Below are positions 45,690 to 56,393 of a stretch of DNA of 64,000 nucleotides, piece by piece. The first letter of the stretch is position 1. Each line of letters starts with the position of its first letter. The stretch spans positions 8,377,001-8,441,000 of the forward strand of contig JBBBDQ010001122.1 in the NCBI GenBank assembly GCA_037127315.1, read 5' to 3'. Both the position numbers and the translations under genes were made by a program. The stretch is from Ascarosepion bandense. Taxonomy: Eukaryota; Mollusca; Cephalopoda; Sepiida; Sepiidae. The notes beneath the pieces were generated by a model, which was not told the DNA's origin, did not search any database, and was given only the letters and a program-made list of their open reading frames with translations.

Positions 45690-45812
45690 CGATATTTGTG
45701 TATTTGTGCGTAAGTGAATGCAATGGATTCATCTGGAATTCGAAATCTGCTCCTCGATTTCTCGTTCTGAGCCGATATCCACTGCATCACAACGCACATC
45801 CCTTGTTGTTTT
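45690..45812 (-). repeat. tRNA-derived SINE head only
   Basis: Minus strand: GGGATGTGCGTTGTGATGCA, GTGGATATCGGCTC and ATTTCGAATTCCAG, ending in CATTGCATTCACTTACGCAC. The body is absent. Confidence 0.85.
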
Positions 45813-45962
45813 CGGCGTCGGCGTCGTCGTAGTTGTAGGCGTTGTCACCTCACATCGGCGGCGGCGGCAGCGGTCTCGGTGTCGGCGGAAGCGGAAATAG
45901 CAGCGGCTAACGACAAAACGGCGGAGGATGTGCAGCAGCGCTAGCAGCGAACCACGGAAGCC
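45812..45962. other. GC-rich CpG-dense patch
   Basis: A 150-bp island of GGCGTCGGCG, CGGCGGCGGCAGCGG and related words in otherwise AT-rich DNA. No clear exon; the open frames are short and low in complexity. Confidence 0.6.
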
Positions 45963-46009
45963 GCTAAACTTATTTAAATAATTTTTTAAAATCAACAGTC
46001 AGGATTATT

Positions 46010-46350
46010 TAAGAATTGTAAGTCATCAACTTCATCCTATGTTTCAGGAATTGTTTCCGGACGAAGATGTGATCTTTCAGGATGATACTCCTCTTATTCA
46101 TACTGCTGAAGTTGTAACTGAATGGCACGTGGAACATTCTAGTGAAGTTGAACATCTTATCTGGTCACCACAGTCCCCAGATCTCAACATCATTGAACAT
46201 TAATGGCTCTTTCTTAGAAAAACAAGTGAGGAGTTGGCGCCCTCCACCATCATCATTGAAAGAGCTGGATGATGTTTTAACTGAAGGATGAATGAAGATT
46301 CTCTGGAAACAATTCAAACTTTGTAGAGTCGATCCCATGCAGAATTCAAG
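46010..46350 (+). pseudogene. Tc1/mariner transposase fragment
   Basis: Plus frame from about 46045: FQELFPDEDVIFQDDTPLIH, TAEVVTEWHVEH and LIWSPQSPDLNIIEH, then a stop where LW is expected. It contains the second catalytic Asp (QDD) and the third acidic residue (NIIE). An end-like CACTGCCAGCCATAATCATT at 46513-46532 may be a terminal repeat of the same or another element. Confidence 0.88.
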
Positions 46351-46664
46351 CTGTAATTAATGCCTAATTTTAGTTCTAACCCATTATTATGATTAATGAA
46401 CAGTCAAGACATCATAATAATGCCTTTACGACATTTCGAAGCCAACATGACTGAAACAACATTGGAGCACCTCTCCACATTAATTCTATTAACGCTCTAT
46501 TTTAACACTATACACTGCCAGCCATAATCATTAGACCACCCCAGTTTTTTTTAAAAGAAATGATATAATTTATAATAAATATTCAAAGCTCTAGATTATA
46601 AATTGAGCACTGTTTTAAATTAATGTTTTGGACGTTGTAAAATTTTTTTCGTTCCTTATTCACT

Positions 46665-46666
46665 CG

Positions 46667-46703
<37 letters not shown>

Positions 46704-46960
46704 ATCCGCCGACAGATCTGCTTCGCTGTATTACAGCTCATCAGTACGGTTAGACGGCCGATTGCTTTTTACCCAGGATTGAAACCCGACTTGGCGTCAG
46801 TCGGCGATTCTACCTTTGAGCTACGGGCGCTCAGTAGAAAGAGGCAGACTTTTTAGCATGTATATCATCATTATACACGCTCAATAGCTGAGAGTATTCT
46901 AATTCATTGCTGAATGAACGATATATGCGATATTCTCATGAACATTTAATTTACACACAT
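46665..46960 (-). repeat. hammerhead-bearing SINE-like repeat (minus)
   Basis: TA tail (46671-46700), hammerhead, box B GGTTTCAATCC (about 46780-46792), box A CGTAGCTCAAAGGTAGAATC (about 46810-46830), then the 5' part with CATTCAGCAATGAATTAGAA. Confidence 0.85.
46705..46751 (-). ncRNA. hammerhead ribozyme, altered GAAA and stem I
   Basis: CTGATGA is intact and stem II is perfect, but GAAA is GAAG and stem I has a mismatch next to the cleavage site. G15.1 could still wobble-pair. Probably weak or inactive. Confidence 0.8.
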
Positions 46961-46994
46961 ATATGTCTATATAATATACACACACATACACAGA

Positions 46995-47031
46995 CACACA
47001 CACACACACACATATATATATATGTGTGTGT

Positions 47032-47072
<41 letters not shown>

Positions 47073-47152
47073 CACACACATATTTAGTTTTACGTGTTTG
47101 ATATTAATTTCAAACTAAAGCTCAGAACACGCATATATGACTATCTCTCTCT

Positions 47153-47223
<71 letters not shown>

Positions 47224-47240
47224 CAGATAGATAGATATTC
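46995..47240. repeat. (CA)n, (GA)n, (TA)n and (GATA)n microsatellites
   Basis: CA near 46995-47012, GA 47035-47068, TA 47156-47192, GATA 47192-47236. 47240-47840 has no recognised feature. Confidence 0.92.
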
Positions 47241-47984
47241 ATTCACCCGAATCTGTTTTTGCAAAGAATCCGAGCTTCCTTATAACTTTTTTTGGCATCA
47301 GCTGATAGGTTAATGCAAATCAAACTTCGCGTTTCGCTCAACTGCATCTTGCAAAGATTATCGGGCCACCAGCAGTGCTGAAATCAGCTTTTAGAAAAAA
47401 AAAAAAATAGTTACTGATTTTTTCCTCTTATAAACGCAAGAATTCAATATCCTATTTTTTACCATCATTCAGACACGCACCTCTGGCAATGATGGAACAC
47501 ATAAAACTATTGCATTGAGTCAGATTTTATTTCCAGTCATTTGAAAACCAATTGTAATGACGACTCTATCCGTTAGACTAACTTTTCGTTTAATATATCA
47601 TAACTGGCGAAAATTGTTAACATACGACAATGTTCTCCGCCAAAGATAGTGGATTAGCAAGGATAAATCTCTTTAATCAGCCCAATATCTGAGGGCTATA
47701 AAAATGTAAGCGTCTGTTCGTCGGGATATTATTTATTTAGATTTATTAAAACATAATGAAACATAAAAGCCCATGCGTACGTGTCCCTAAAATTTGATCA
47801 AAAAACGACTGCGTCAAGAATAACTCTTACGCGCTGCGTCCATCCAGGACGTAGGCGATCAAGCCCACCAAATCTTTCTGTCTCTTGTAGCTCCTAATAA
47901 TTTTTGTTTTTTAGTTTTTTCTTCGACCTCACGTTTACTCAAGTATGCTTCACGTTACTTTTCTCCTTCTTGATGTTAAGTATA

Positions 47985-48830
47985 TTCTTCTATGTGCCTT
48001 GTCCTTTCAGGACGTAAGTGATCTTGGCCTTTCACGTCTCATCACTTCTCACATGCTCGGTTATAATATCCGAAGCATCCTTCTGTAGAACCACATTTCA
48101 GTTGCTTCAAGTTTTTCCTTCATCTTCGATGATATTGTCCAGCATTCACTGCCATATTGAAAAACTAACATTACATAGCAGTCCAGTACTCTCTTCTTTG
48201 TTTCTAGCGAAATTTTCCTGTGTCTTAATACTTTACTCAACTTCTAGAATGTTTTTTCGCCATGCCAATTCGCCTTCGAATCTCTGTGTCGCACTTTCCG
48301 TCTTCTGTCAGAACACTTCCCAGGTATTTAAATTTTTGTACCTGCTTCATTTTAGTATACCCTACCTGTATTTGGCATTCTGGATCGGCCTCTTTGCTGG
48401 TGACCATGCATTTGATTTTCTTGCTGTTTATTCGTAGTTCTTTCTTGTCACTGTCTTCAGCTACCTTTTGTAGGAGATCTTGCAGTTTATTTTCTGTGTC
48501 TGCTATCAGCACTGTATCATCTGCGTACCTTATGTTGCTCAAATTGTGGCCTCTGATTAAAATCCTGGCATAACATCTAGGGTCCTCAAAATGGTCACGC
48601 TGTAAAAGTTAAATAGATCCGGTGAAAAGACACATCCTTGTCTTACGCCCCTTTTTATCTTTGTATTTCTACTGAATTCGTTAACTGTCCGTATGCAGGT
48701 AGTTCACTGCCAGTAGAGATTCTTAGTAGCCCTAATGTCTTTCCCAAATATGTTGAGGCTGCCGAGCATCTCCATCAATTCTTTGTGGCGTATTTTGCCG
48801 AACGCCTTTGCATATTTTCGTAAAAAAAAA
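47985..48830 (-). pseudogene. RTE/BovB-like LINE, RT to 3' end with deletion
   Basis: Minus strand from 48830: AFGKIRHKELMEMLGSL, IKRGVRQGCVFSPDLFN, RYADDTVLIADTENKLQDLL (YADD near 48520), ECQIQVGYTKMKQVQKFKYL, then LEATEMWFYRRMLRI. After that the C-terminus jumps to a short end with the AAAGGACAAGGCACATAGAA block near 48012. The catalytic YADD is intact here, but there are stops and a deletion of about 250 bp. It is the best reference in the window for the LINE that flanks the 24.6-27.9 kb minisatellite. Confidence 0.9.
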
Positions 48831-49099
48831 TAAATTATCATAAATAAACAGGCCGGTAGAAATAAATATATATACTTTTTGATTATAAAGCAGAATATCT
48901 ACCTAAATACAAGTATCGATTAAAAATAATGTTTAAACAAATAAATTCAAATTGTCGGTTGTTTATAACCAATTTCGTTAATCTTCGTTAATTTCCGTTT
49001 ACATTTGTTGACATTACGATACATTTCAGCGCAGATATGATTTACGGTGAATCGAAAATTGTGTTATATAAGCTTGATTTAACTTCGTTTTGACTGTTG

Positions 49100-49188
49100 G
49101 TCATTCGTGGTCGAGAGGTCTAAGACCTGATCAATTGGTGGCTTCACCTATGTGAATAGGGTTCGCAGGTTCAATCCTGCCGAATGAC
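49100..49188 (+). pseudogene. tRNA-Leu-like sequence 1
   Basis: GTCATTCG and CGAATGAC form a perfect 8-bp acceptor-like stem, with GGTCGAGAGGTCTAAGAC as D-arm/box A, a long variable arm (TCACCTATGTGAATAGGG) and GCAGGTTCAATCCTGC as T-arm/box B. It lacks U33 in the anticodon loop, so I treat it as a SINE promoter, not a tRNA gene. Confidence 0.7.
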
Positions 49189-49793
49189 ACATATTTTCGG
49201 AACAAAAATTTAATAATAATAATAAAAATAAATAATATATATATATATACATGAACCTGCGACACTTATCCACATAGGGGAAGCTACCATGAGATCTGGC
49301 GCGTCTTAGACCTCTCGACCACGAATGAAGATCAGTCTAAAGAAAGTCAAATTAAGACTATAACACAATTTTTGAATGCATCGTAATAACCATATCTGCT
49401 CTGAAATATATCGTAATGTCAACACGTGCAAACATGTTACGGAAATTAACGAAGATTAACGAAGCTGGTTATAAACAACCGACAATTGGAAATGACACAA
49501 ACTTTCGTAACAAAAAATTATCGTAAATAATCAGGCAAGTAGAAATAAATATATAAAACTGTTTGATTATAAACAGAATATCTACTTAAATACGAGTATC
49601 GATCAAAAAATAATGTTCAAACAAATAATTTCAAATTGTCGGTGGTTTATAACCAATTTCGTTAATCTTCGTTAATTTCCGTAACATGTTTACATTTATT
49701 GACATTACGATACATTTCAGTTCAGATATGGTTATTTACGGTGAATCGAAAATTGTGTTATATAGGCTTGATTTAACTGCGTTTTGACTGTTG

Positions 49794-49887
49794 GTCATTC
49801 GTGGTCGAGAGATCTAAGACGCGCCAGATCAATTTGTGGCTTCCCCTATGTGGATAGGGGTCTCATGTTCGAATTCTGCCGAATGAC
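49794..49887 (+). pseudogene. tRNA-Leu-like sequence 2
   Basis: As copy 1, with a better variable arm (CCCCTATGTGGATAGGGG) and the longer D-arm to anticodon text AGACGCGCCAGATCAATT; the T-arm is degraded (ATGTTCGAATTCTGC). Confidence 0.7.
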
Positions 49888-50193
49888 ACACATTTTCGTA
49901 ACAACAGGACGGTAGAAATAAATATATAATACTGTTTGATTATAAACAAAATATCTACTTAAATACGAGTTTCGACCAAAAATAATGTTCAAACAAATCA
50001 TTTCAAATTGTCGGCTGTTTATAACCAGTGTCGCTAATCTTCGTTATTTTCCATAACATGTTTACATTTGTTGACATTGCGATATATTTCAGAGCAGAGA
50101 TGGTTATTAAGATTAATTCGAAAATTGTGTTATAGGCTTAATTTGACTTCGTTTAGACTGATTGTCATTCGTGGTCGAGTGGTCTAAGACGCG

Positions 50194-50198
<5 letters not shown>

Positions 50199-50248
<50 letters not shown>
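50199..50248. repeat. (TA)n microsatellite
   Basis: Truncates the third plus-strand tRNA-Leu-like unit right after the D-arm. Confidence 0.95.
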
Positions 50249-50251
<3 letters not shown>

Positions 50252-50454
50252 CAGCATCCCCCTGTCATGGCGGGTCGAAATCATTATTTCAGAGGAAAAA
50301 TAAATCGTGCTCAAACCCCTCAAGTGCACTTCATACATTAGTTACAGTTTTTAAGAGAAAGAACATAATTTAGCGTGATCTGTTTAATGAAACGGACCTG
50401 TATTCTCAAATAATCAAGCACGATGACTTCTGACTTCATATATATATCAATCAA

Positions 50455-52990
50455 ACACCGTTACCAAAAAAATTTAATGATAATATCAACGCACCTATAA
50501 TAGAAGCAGCCACACATCTGAAAAATAACAAAAATATTGTTATCCGACGTGCCGATAAAACTAATACATTTGTGATTTTAATCAAATATAAATATCACTC
50601 CAAATTACAGTCCATTCTGGTCGATCACAATAAATTTAAAAAACTTACTAATAATACCACCTCCCAACTTAATAAAAATATATTTATAAAGTTATTGCCT
50701 CAAACAATGCTGAAACAGAATCCTAATAAACTTCAAAATATTAACCTCGCTACCTTTATGAAAATGTAAAAATTCATAAAAAAAAAAAAAAATCCCCTGC
50801 GACCTATCGTTTCACAAATACCCACACCAATATATAACCTTTCTAAAACACTTAACAAACTAATTACTCCCTACCTTCCAAGTAAATATGGTATTAACTT
50901 CACGAATGCATTTATACAAATTCTCCATTCCGTAAAATCTAACAATCAAATAATTGCATCTTCGGACGTCCGAAATTATTCACTAATGTTCCTGTCCATG
51001 AAACGATTAACATCATGTTCCGGGATGTATGTAACCATACTAGTCTCCCACCAATCAATATTAAACCCACAATTAAAAAATTATTATTAACATGCACCAC
51101 TCTTACCATCGTACACTATTAGCAACTAGATCACACCCTTTTACAGTGAAACCGATAAAATACAACCGCAACTTCTACTCCAACAGTTTCTTTCCTCGCA
51201 CTTCCCGACTGTGGAATTCCCTTCCACACGATTGCTTCCCCGACGGCTACAATCTCCAAGAGTTTAAATGTAAGGTAAATAGACACCTCCTAACACACTA
51301 ACCTGCTCCCATTTTATCAAACACTCTTCCCATCTTCCCAACCCTCATCCTCGGTATCCTTACTCATCTGTCACCTTCCTCCTGACATTCCCTATGTCTA
51401 ACCACTCCTTCTCTTTACCTTCCGCTATGTAGCTCCATGCGCAATAGTGGCAGTGGAATGCCTTGCTTGGGGTGAGATGATTAAAAATAAATAAATAAAT
51501 AAATAAAAAACATTCAAGTATCCTGTCATGACCCCCTAGGTAATATTTATACTCGAATGGATGGCATTGCGATGGGATCTACTTTCAGTCCTCTCTTTTC
51601 TAATTATTATATGGTACATTTAGAAAATAAAATACTTAATGACACTATTAACCCCCTATATATATGTAAGATACATAGATGACATATTCATTTTAGCTAT
51701 AAATATTGATCAAATTACACAACTTAAAACAAATTTGAAAGTCACTCAGTTCTCAAATTTACATGAGAACTTGATATTAATAATAAAATTCCATTCCCTG
51801 ATGTATTTCTTAATTCTAGCACACATAAATTTACTACTTAAGGAAACCAATTAGCATAAACTCGTGTTTTCTTAATTATAATAATGATTGCACAAACGAA
51901 ATAAGTTAACTGTTATAAAAACATTAATTCAACGCACACAAATCCATATTTTATACAACCTTAAACAAACACTTGTTAACAATAGATTTCCTCTGCCATT
52001 GATCAACAAATTAAAATGCATCACAATAAACTTAATAATACCTCTAACAATATTGATAATATTAATAATAATTGTGTACGTCAAAATATACATAACACTA
52101 TTAACTTACACTATTGCAACCAAATGCATAACAATTACAAGCAAAATGAAATAACACTCAAAAACATAATACGTAGAAATGTTAAACCAATAAATATTAA
52201 TAATCAAATTAAGCTCATCATATATTATAAAATTTAAAAAAAATGATCTCATAATCTCTAATAACCGTACAACCACACAACTAAATCATCTACGGAAAAC
52301 CAATGTAGTGTATCAATTTACATGCCCGTTCAGAGATTGTATCTCTGGTACGAAAATAAATTCGCTACATATATTGGTTTTACTACAACCACGCTCTCCC
52401 GTAGACTTACCTGTCACCTTTCTGATCATAATTTAATTAAACAACATTTCTTAGAAAGACATAGCCATGTAGGTAATATTAGACAGACTTTAGCCTATAA
52501 CACAATAATACTCACACGTACACACAGTAAAAAGAACCTTCAGATATTGGAGACTATCTACATTATATCACAACAACCCACACTTAAAATCATATTTCAA
52601 TCTAGTCACAATACATTACATTGCATTTAGACATATGGTTCTGTTAACATTTCGGTCTTTCACGCGGTGTGACGTCATAGAACCGAATTACAAATTTACG
52701 AACTGCGTCTGCTATATGGTGGCTGTTATCGTCGCATAGCAATGCTTAATGTACGTACAAGATCTTTGATGGTAAATGTCTTTTTGTCAACGTCCCTGTG
52801 ATCTTTCTGAAGATAGATCATGTGAGCCGAAGCTTAGAACCAGCATAATAAAAAATATCCAAATGTTGGACAATTTTTGTCTTTATTTTCATCTGAAATT
52901 AAATCCAAAATACGATGTTTAGAACGGCTCATGATTAAACATAATAGACATTCACTTTCTCTTATATTTAACATTATATATTTAGAATAC
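50455..52990 (+). pseudogene. nearly full Penelope-like element (RT plus GIY-YIG)
   Basis: In order: NKNIVIRRADKTNTFVI (50530-50580), RPIVSQIPTPIYNLSKTLNK (50796-50860), motif A split by a frameshift as SSDVRN and FTNVPVHETI (50960-51010), motif B DGIAMGSTFSPLFSNYYM (51562-51615), motif C YVRYIDDIFIL (51664-51696), and a separate C-terminal frame 52322-52627 with CPV-type Cys, YIGFTTTTLSRRLTCHLSD and FLERHSHVG. A LINE tail is inserted between motifs A and B. The 3' region to 52990 matches 44.3-44.4 kb. Penelope elements copy themselves with an RT related to telomerase and cut with the GIY-YIG nuclease. Confidence 0.92.
51105..51505 (+). mobile_element. LINE 3' tail nested in the Penelope RT
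   Basis: A subfamily B tail (TTAGCAACTAGATCACACCC, then WNSLPHDCFPDGYNLQ) ends in an AAAT-type tail at 51483-51510. It sits between Penelope motif A (51010) and motif B (51562), so it inserted after the Penelope copy did. Confidence 0.9.
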
Positions 52991-53075
52991 CTATATATAT
53001 ATATATATTCCCTTATCACCATCCCACACACAACTGATCAAATATGAGAAAAGAGGCTTTCCATTCCTATCCACA

Positions 53076-53131
53076 CCGCCTGATGTGACATTGAAGTTTC
53101 AATGTCGAAACAAATGTACTATTTGTAGTGG
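53076..53131 (+). ncRNA. hammerhead ribozyme, second type, A9 mutated
   Basis: CCGC, then CTGATGT (53080-53086), a 7-bp stem II GACATTG/CAATGTC, GAAA at 53107-53110, stem III ACAAAT/ATTTGT (six pairs), a GUA site with predicted cut after 53127, and GTGG closing stem I. All stems pair well, but the last core A is U. It lies just downstream of the Penelope-like element. Confidence 0.85.
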
Positions 53132-53139
53132 ATACATAC

Positions 53140-53153
<14 letters not shown>

Positions 53154-53196
<43 letters not shown>

Positions 53197-53211
53197 TGTA
53201 CATGATCTAGA

Positions 53212-53262
<51 letters not shown>
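53154..53262. repeat. (TA)n pair
   Basis: TA runs at 53154-53191 and 53216-53262, bracketed by GTACATGATCTAGAATATAA and a mirrored ATTATGTTTTAGAACATGTA. Confidence 0.95.
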
Positions 53263-53264
<2 letters not shown>

Positions 53265-53265
<1 letters not shown>

Positions 53266-53930
53266 GTTTTAGAACATGTACATAATTTTTTTCATTATAT
53301 GTCCTCTACAATCATATGTTTGTTTCAACGTTAGGTGTCCAACCTTTCGTCAGGAGGAATAAGCAAGAACTGGAATCATCCGCTGTTTATATTTGGTTCA
53401 TTGTTGTTGTGGGGTTGGTTGGGCTTATTGATAATGAAGGGAATGTGTCTTCCCTGTTGACCATTATACTTTTCAAGAACTTGGTGTGTAAGTGCGGAAT
53501 TGTTGATTAATGGCATTATCTGTTAGAATGTACGTTTTTATCAGTTGGGTATATCTTTTGATTAGAATATCGAAGTAAGTGGTGTGTGGAGGGATTTGAT
53601 TACTTGGTCAGTTTTGTGTGTTTGTGTGAGGTGTTTTATGTGATTGGGGAACTTATCTTGTTTATTGACCTTAAGAATTTTTAGGACGGCGTCCTGGTTG
53701 GCTAGTGTTTGATTAAGTGTTTTGTTTTGTTTTTTATATTTTTATTTTAGCGGGATAGGTTTTTTTTATTCAAGTTTGGAGTATTATTGTATGTAGTCGA
53801 AGTTATTTCCAAAAAATCTAAACTTGTATATTTTAGGAAGTAAATGCAAATTTGTATTTTATCATTTTTTATATAAAGTTGTATATTTAATCTTAATTTT
53901 GAGTTTAGAGGTTCGTTTTTTTCTTTTAAT
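53265..53930. other. unannotated stretch
   Basis: No recognised coding or repeat content. T-rich. Confidence 0.55.
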
Positions 53931-54765
53931 CTTTTATTTTTCATAGATTATCGTTTGGAATGCTGTTTATTTCTTTTAATTTTTTATTTTATTTATTAAG
54001 ATAATTTTTTATTGTTCATAGATTATCGTTTGGAATCCTGTTTATTTCTTTTAATTTTTTATTTTATTTATTTAGATAATTTTTTATTGTTCATAGATTA
54101 TCGTTTGTTATCCTGTTTATTTCTTTTAATTTTTTATTTTATTTATTTATATATTTTTTAAATTTTTCATAGATTATCGTTTGGAATCTTATTTATTTCA
54201 TTTAATTATTTATTTTATTTATTTAGATAATGTTTTTATTTTTCATAGATTATCGTTTGTTATCCTGTTTATTTCTTTTACTTTTTTATTTTATTTATTT
54301 AGGTAATTTTTTATTTTTCAAAGATTATCGTTTGTTATCCTGTTTATTTCTTTTAATTTTTTATTTTATTTATTTAGATAATTTTTTATTTTTCATAGAT
54401 TATCGTTTGGAATCCTGTTTATTTCTTTTAATTTTTTATTTTATTTATTTAGATAATTTTTTATTTTTCATAGATTATCGTTTGTAATCGTGTTTATTTC
54501 TTTTACTTATTTATTTTATTTATTTAGATAATTTTTTATTTTTCATAGATTATCGTTTGGAATCCTGTTTATTTCTTTTAATTTTTTATTTTATTTATTT
54601 AAAGTTTTTTTTAATTTTTCATAGATTATCGTTTGGAATCTTATTTATTTCATTTAATTATTTATTTTATTTATTTAGATAATGTTTTTATTTTTCATAG
54701 ATTATCGTTTGGAATCCTGTTTATTTCTTTTAATTATTTCTTTTATTTATTTAGATATTTTTGTG
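53930..54765. repeat. minisatellite, about 78 bp, ten to eleven copies
   Basis: Units contain TTTTTCATAGATTATCGTTT, GGAATCCTGTTTATTTCTTT and ATTTTATTTATTTAGATAAT. A few alternate units read GTTATCC or TTATTTATTTCA, so there may be a higher-order pattern. Confidence 0.93.
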
Positions 54766-54778
54766 GGTATTTTGTGGG

Positions 54779-54782
<4 letters not shown>

Positions 54783-54829
<47 letters not shown>

Positions 54830-54830
54830 G
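54783..54830. repeat. (TA)n and (GT)n microsatellite
   Basis: TA to 54816, then GT. 54840-55165 has no recognised feature. Confidence 0.95.
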
Positions 54831-55170
54831 ACATTGAAGTCCCATTCATTCTAAGCGCAATCGTCTTTCAGTAGCGTACGTTGGATCGACTAGTCACAAT
54901 GTATCACTGTAAGTTGATACATCACTCAGGGTTATCACAACATTCTGGGTCGATTCATTCTTCATTATCAATATAACTTCATCAGTAGATTTATGCCATT
55001 TTATTGCTGTTGCATTTTATTACAAGACTCTGAATCTATAACATCTTTATTATTAAAATTGTTTTATCAACCTGATGCAAAATTAATGGCTTTTAACGTT
55101 ATTTCAATATTTAACGTTTATTTGTGAATAAACTAATCATTTTTTCATGTTATTTTCCATTTTAAAGCAG

Positions 55171-55289
55171 GCTTACGGCCATATTACGTTGAATACACTG
55201 GTTCTCGCTCGATCACCGAAAGTTAAGCAACGTTGAGCCTGGTCAGTACTTAGATTGGTGACCGCTTGGGAATACCAGGTGCTGTAAGC
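55171..55289 (+). pseudogene. 5S rRNA-like unit 1
   Basis: A 119-nt match to the 5S consensus from GCTTACGGCCATATTACGTT to CCAGGTGCTGTAAGC. Changes at conserved points: CGCTCGATC for CGTCCGATC, an extra A in GAAAGTTAAG, and GATTGGTGACCGCTTGG for GATGGGTGACCGCCTGG. The last two touch the intermediate element and box C of the internal promoter, so I call it a 5S-derived sequence. Confidence 0.88.
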
Positions 55290-55309
55290 GTATAGTGACG
55301 GACGTGCGT

Positions 55310-55428
55310 GCTTATGGCCATATCACGTTGAATACACCGGTTCTCGCTCGATCACCGAAAGTTAAGCAACGTTGAGCCTGATCAGTACTTAGATTGGTGA
55401 CCGCTTGAGAATACCAGGTGCTGTAAGC
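55310..55428 (+). pseudogene. 5S rRNA-like unit 2
   Basis: Same length and same altered positions as unit 1, with a handful of differences (TTATGGCC, CTGATCAG, GCTTGAGA). Spacer to unit 1 is 20 bp (GTATAGTGACGGACGTGCGT). Confidence 0.88.
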
Positions 55429-55448
55429 GTATAGTGACGGACGTGCGT

Positions 55449-55567
55449 GCTTATGGCCATATCACGTTGAATACACCGGTTCTCGCTCGATCACCGAAAG
55501 TTAAGCAACGTTGAGCCTGGTCAGTATTTAGATTGGTGACCGCTTGAGAATACCAGGTGCTGTAAGC
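55449..55567 (+). pseudogene. 5S rRNA-like unit 3
   Basis: As unit 2 with GTCAGTATTTAG. The exact 139-bp period and shared errors show the units were copied from one another. After it the sequence runs directly into a SINE head. Confidence 0.88.
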
Positions 55568-55745
55568 GTATAGTGACGGATGTACATTGTGGTACAGTGG
55601 ATATCGGCTCGGAAAGAGAAATCGATGAGCCGAGTTCGAATTCCAGTTGAATACCCTGCATTCACTTAAGCCCTGGTAACCTTGGGAAAGGTATTAATGC
55701 GTCCCTTCCCTCTAGTTATAGGTTAATTAACAGAGTAGGACTTGG
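55568..55745 (+). repeat. tRNA-derived SINE fused to the 5S array
   Basis: GACGGATGTACATTGTGGTA and CAGTGGATATCGGCTC form the head, box B is GAGTTCGAATTCC, and the body stops early at about 55745. The 5S spacers carry the same GACGGACGTGCGT text as this head. Confidence 0.85.
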
Positions 55746-55789
55746 GGACCCTGCCTTTAAAAACAAACACCAATGAATCTTGATACTCG

Positions 55790-56390
55790 AAAAAAAAAAA
55801 GTGTTACTAGACACAAAAGTTATATAAAAACAACAACAAATTGTTTACCAGCAGTAAATAAAGTTTAGTTGGCAATAAATGACCCGCCGAGGTTGATATG
55901 CCATAAAAACCAACCATTTTTAAAGCTGAAGTCTAGTTCAGTTTGTTGCTCATCAATTTTGTTTTCATTTTTTATTGTTGCTTATTTGAAGTTTTCAGGT
56001 TAGATATTCAATCGATTTTATTGCTTGGATTCAAAATAGCAAATTAAAAATGGAAACAGATCAAAATTGTATCCAAGATTTTGGTCAAATGAACGTACAG
56101 ATCAGTACTGGCGGCAAAAATCCCATAAGAGTGACAATAGTCTTGAAGATAGGGTATCGGACGGCCTTCTGTTATTGTTGGCAACTAATTGTAAGCGATT
56201 AATAAAAATGAACCACAGGGAAAGAAATGGAGAAGTTGCAGACGTAAACATTGGCATTTCAATAGCTCATTCCTGGTCTTTTGGGCAGAAGTAAAGGTTT
56301 CTCCCTTTGTTTCCTGTTTCCGCTTCTCGCTAAAATATCTTTCAATCTCTTTCAATTCCAGTTGTTCCTTGCATTTTAGTGACATTATTA
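55790..56390. other. unannotated stretch
   Basis: A 75-codon open frame at 56067 has no recognised similarity. Confidence 0.55.
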
Positions 56391-56393
56391 TCA

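Larger units (their letters stand above)
48836..50200. repeat. tandem and inverted array of tRNA-Leu-like repeat units
   Basis: Units of about 400 bp with TTTGATTATAAA, AAATTGTCGG, ATAACCAATTTCGTTAATCT and a tRNA-like domain. Plus-strand units at 48836-49230, 49500-49900 and 49905-50195, and a minus-strand piece at 49240-49500, so one unit is inverted. Another minus copy is at 7.62-7.98 kb. TA runs mark two joints. Confidence 0.82.

Noticed and set aside
49100..49188. Functional tRNA-Leu gene
   Set aside because: Anticodon loop lacks U33, copies are in a dispersed repeat, and the domain sits mid-unit.
54230..54854. Frames with FIDYRL repeats
   Set aside because: Translation of the 78-bp minisatellite, not a membrane protein.
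55171..55567. Functional 5S rRNA gene cluster
   Set aside because: All three share changes in the internal promoter and conserved stem positions, and the 20-bp spacer is far too short for a usual 5S array.
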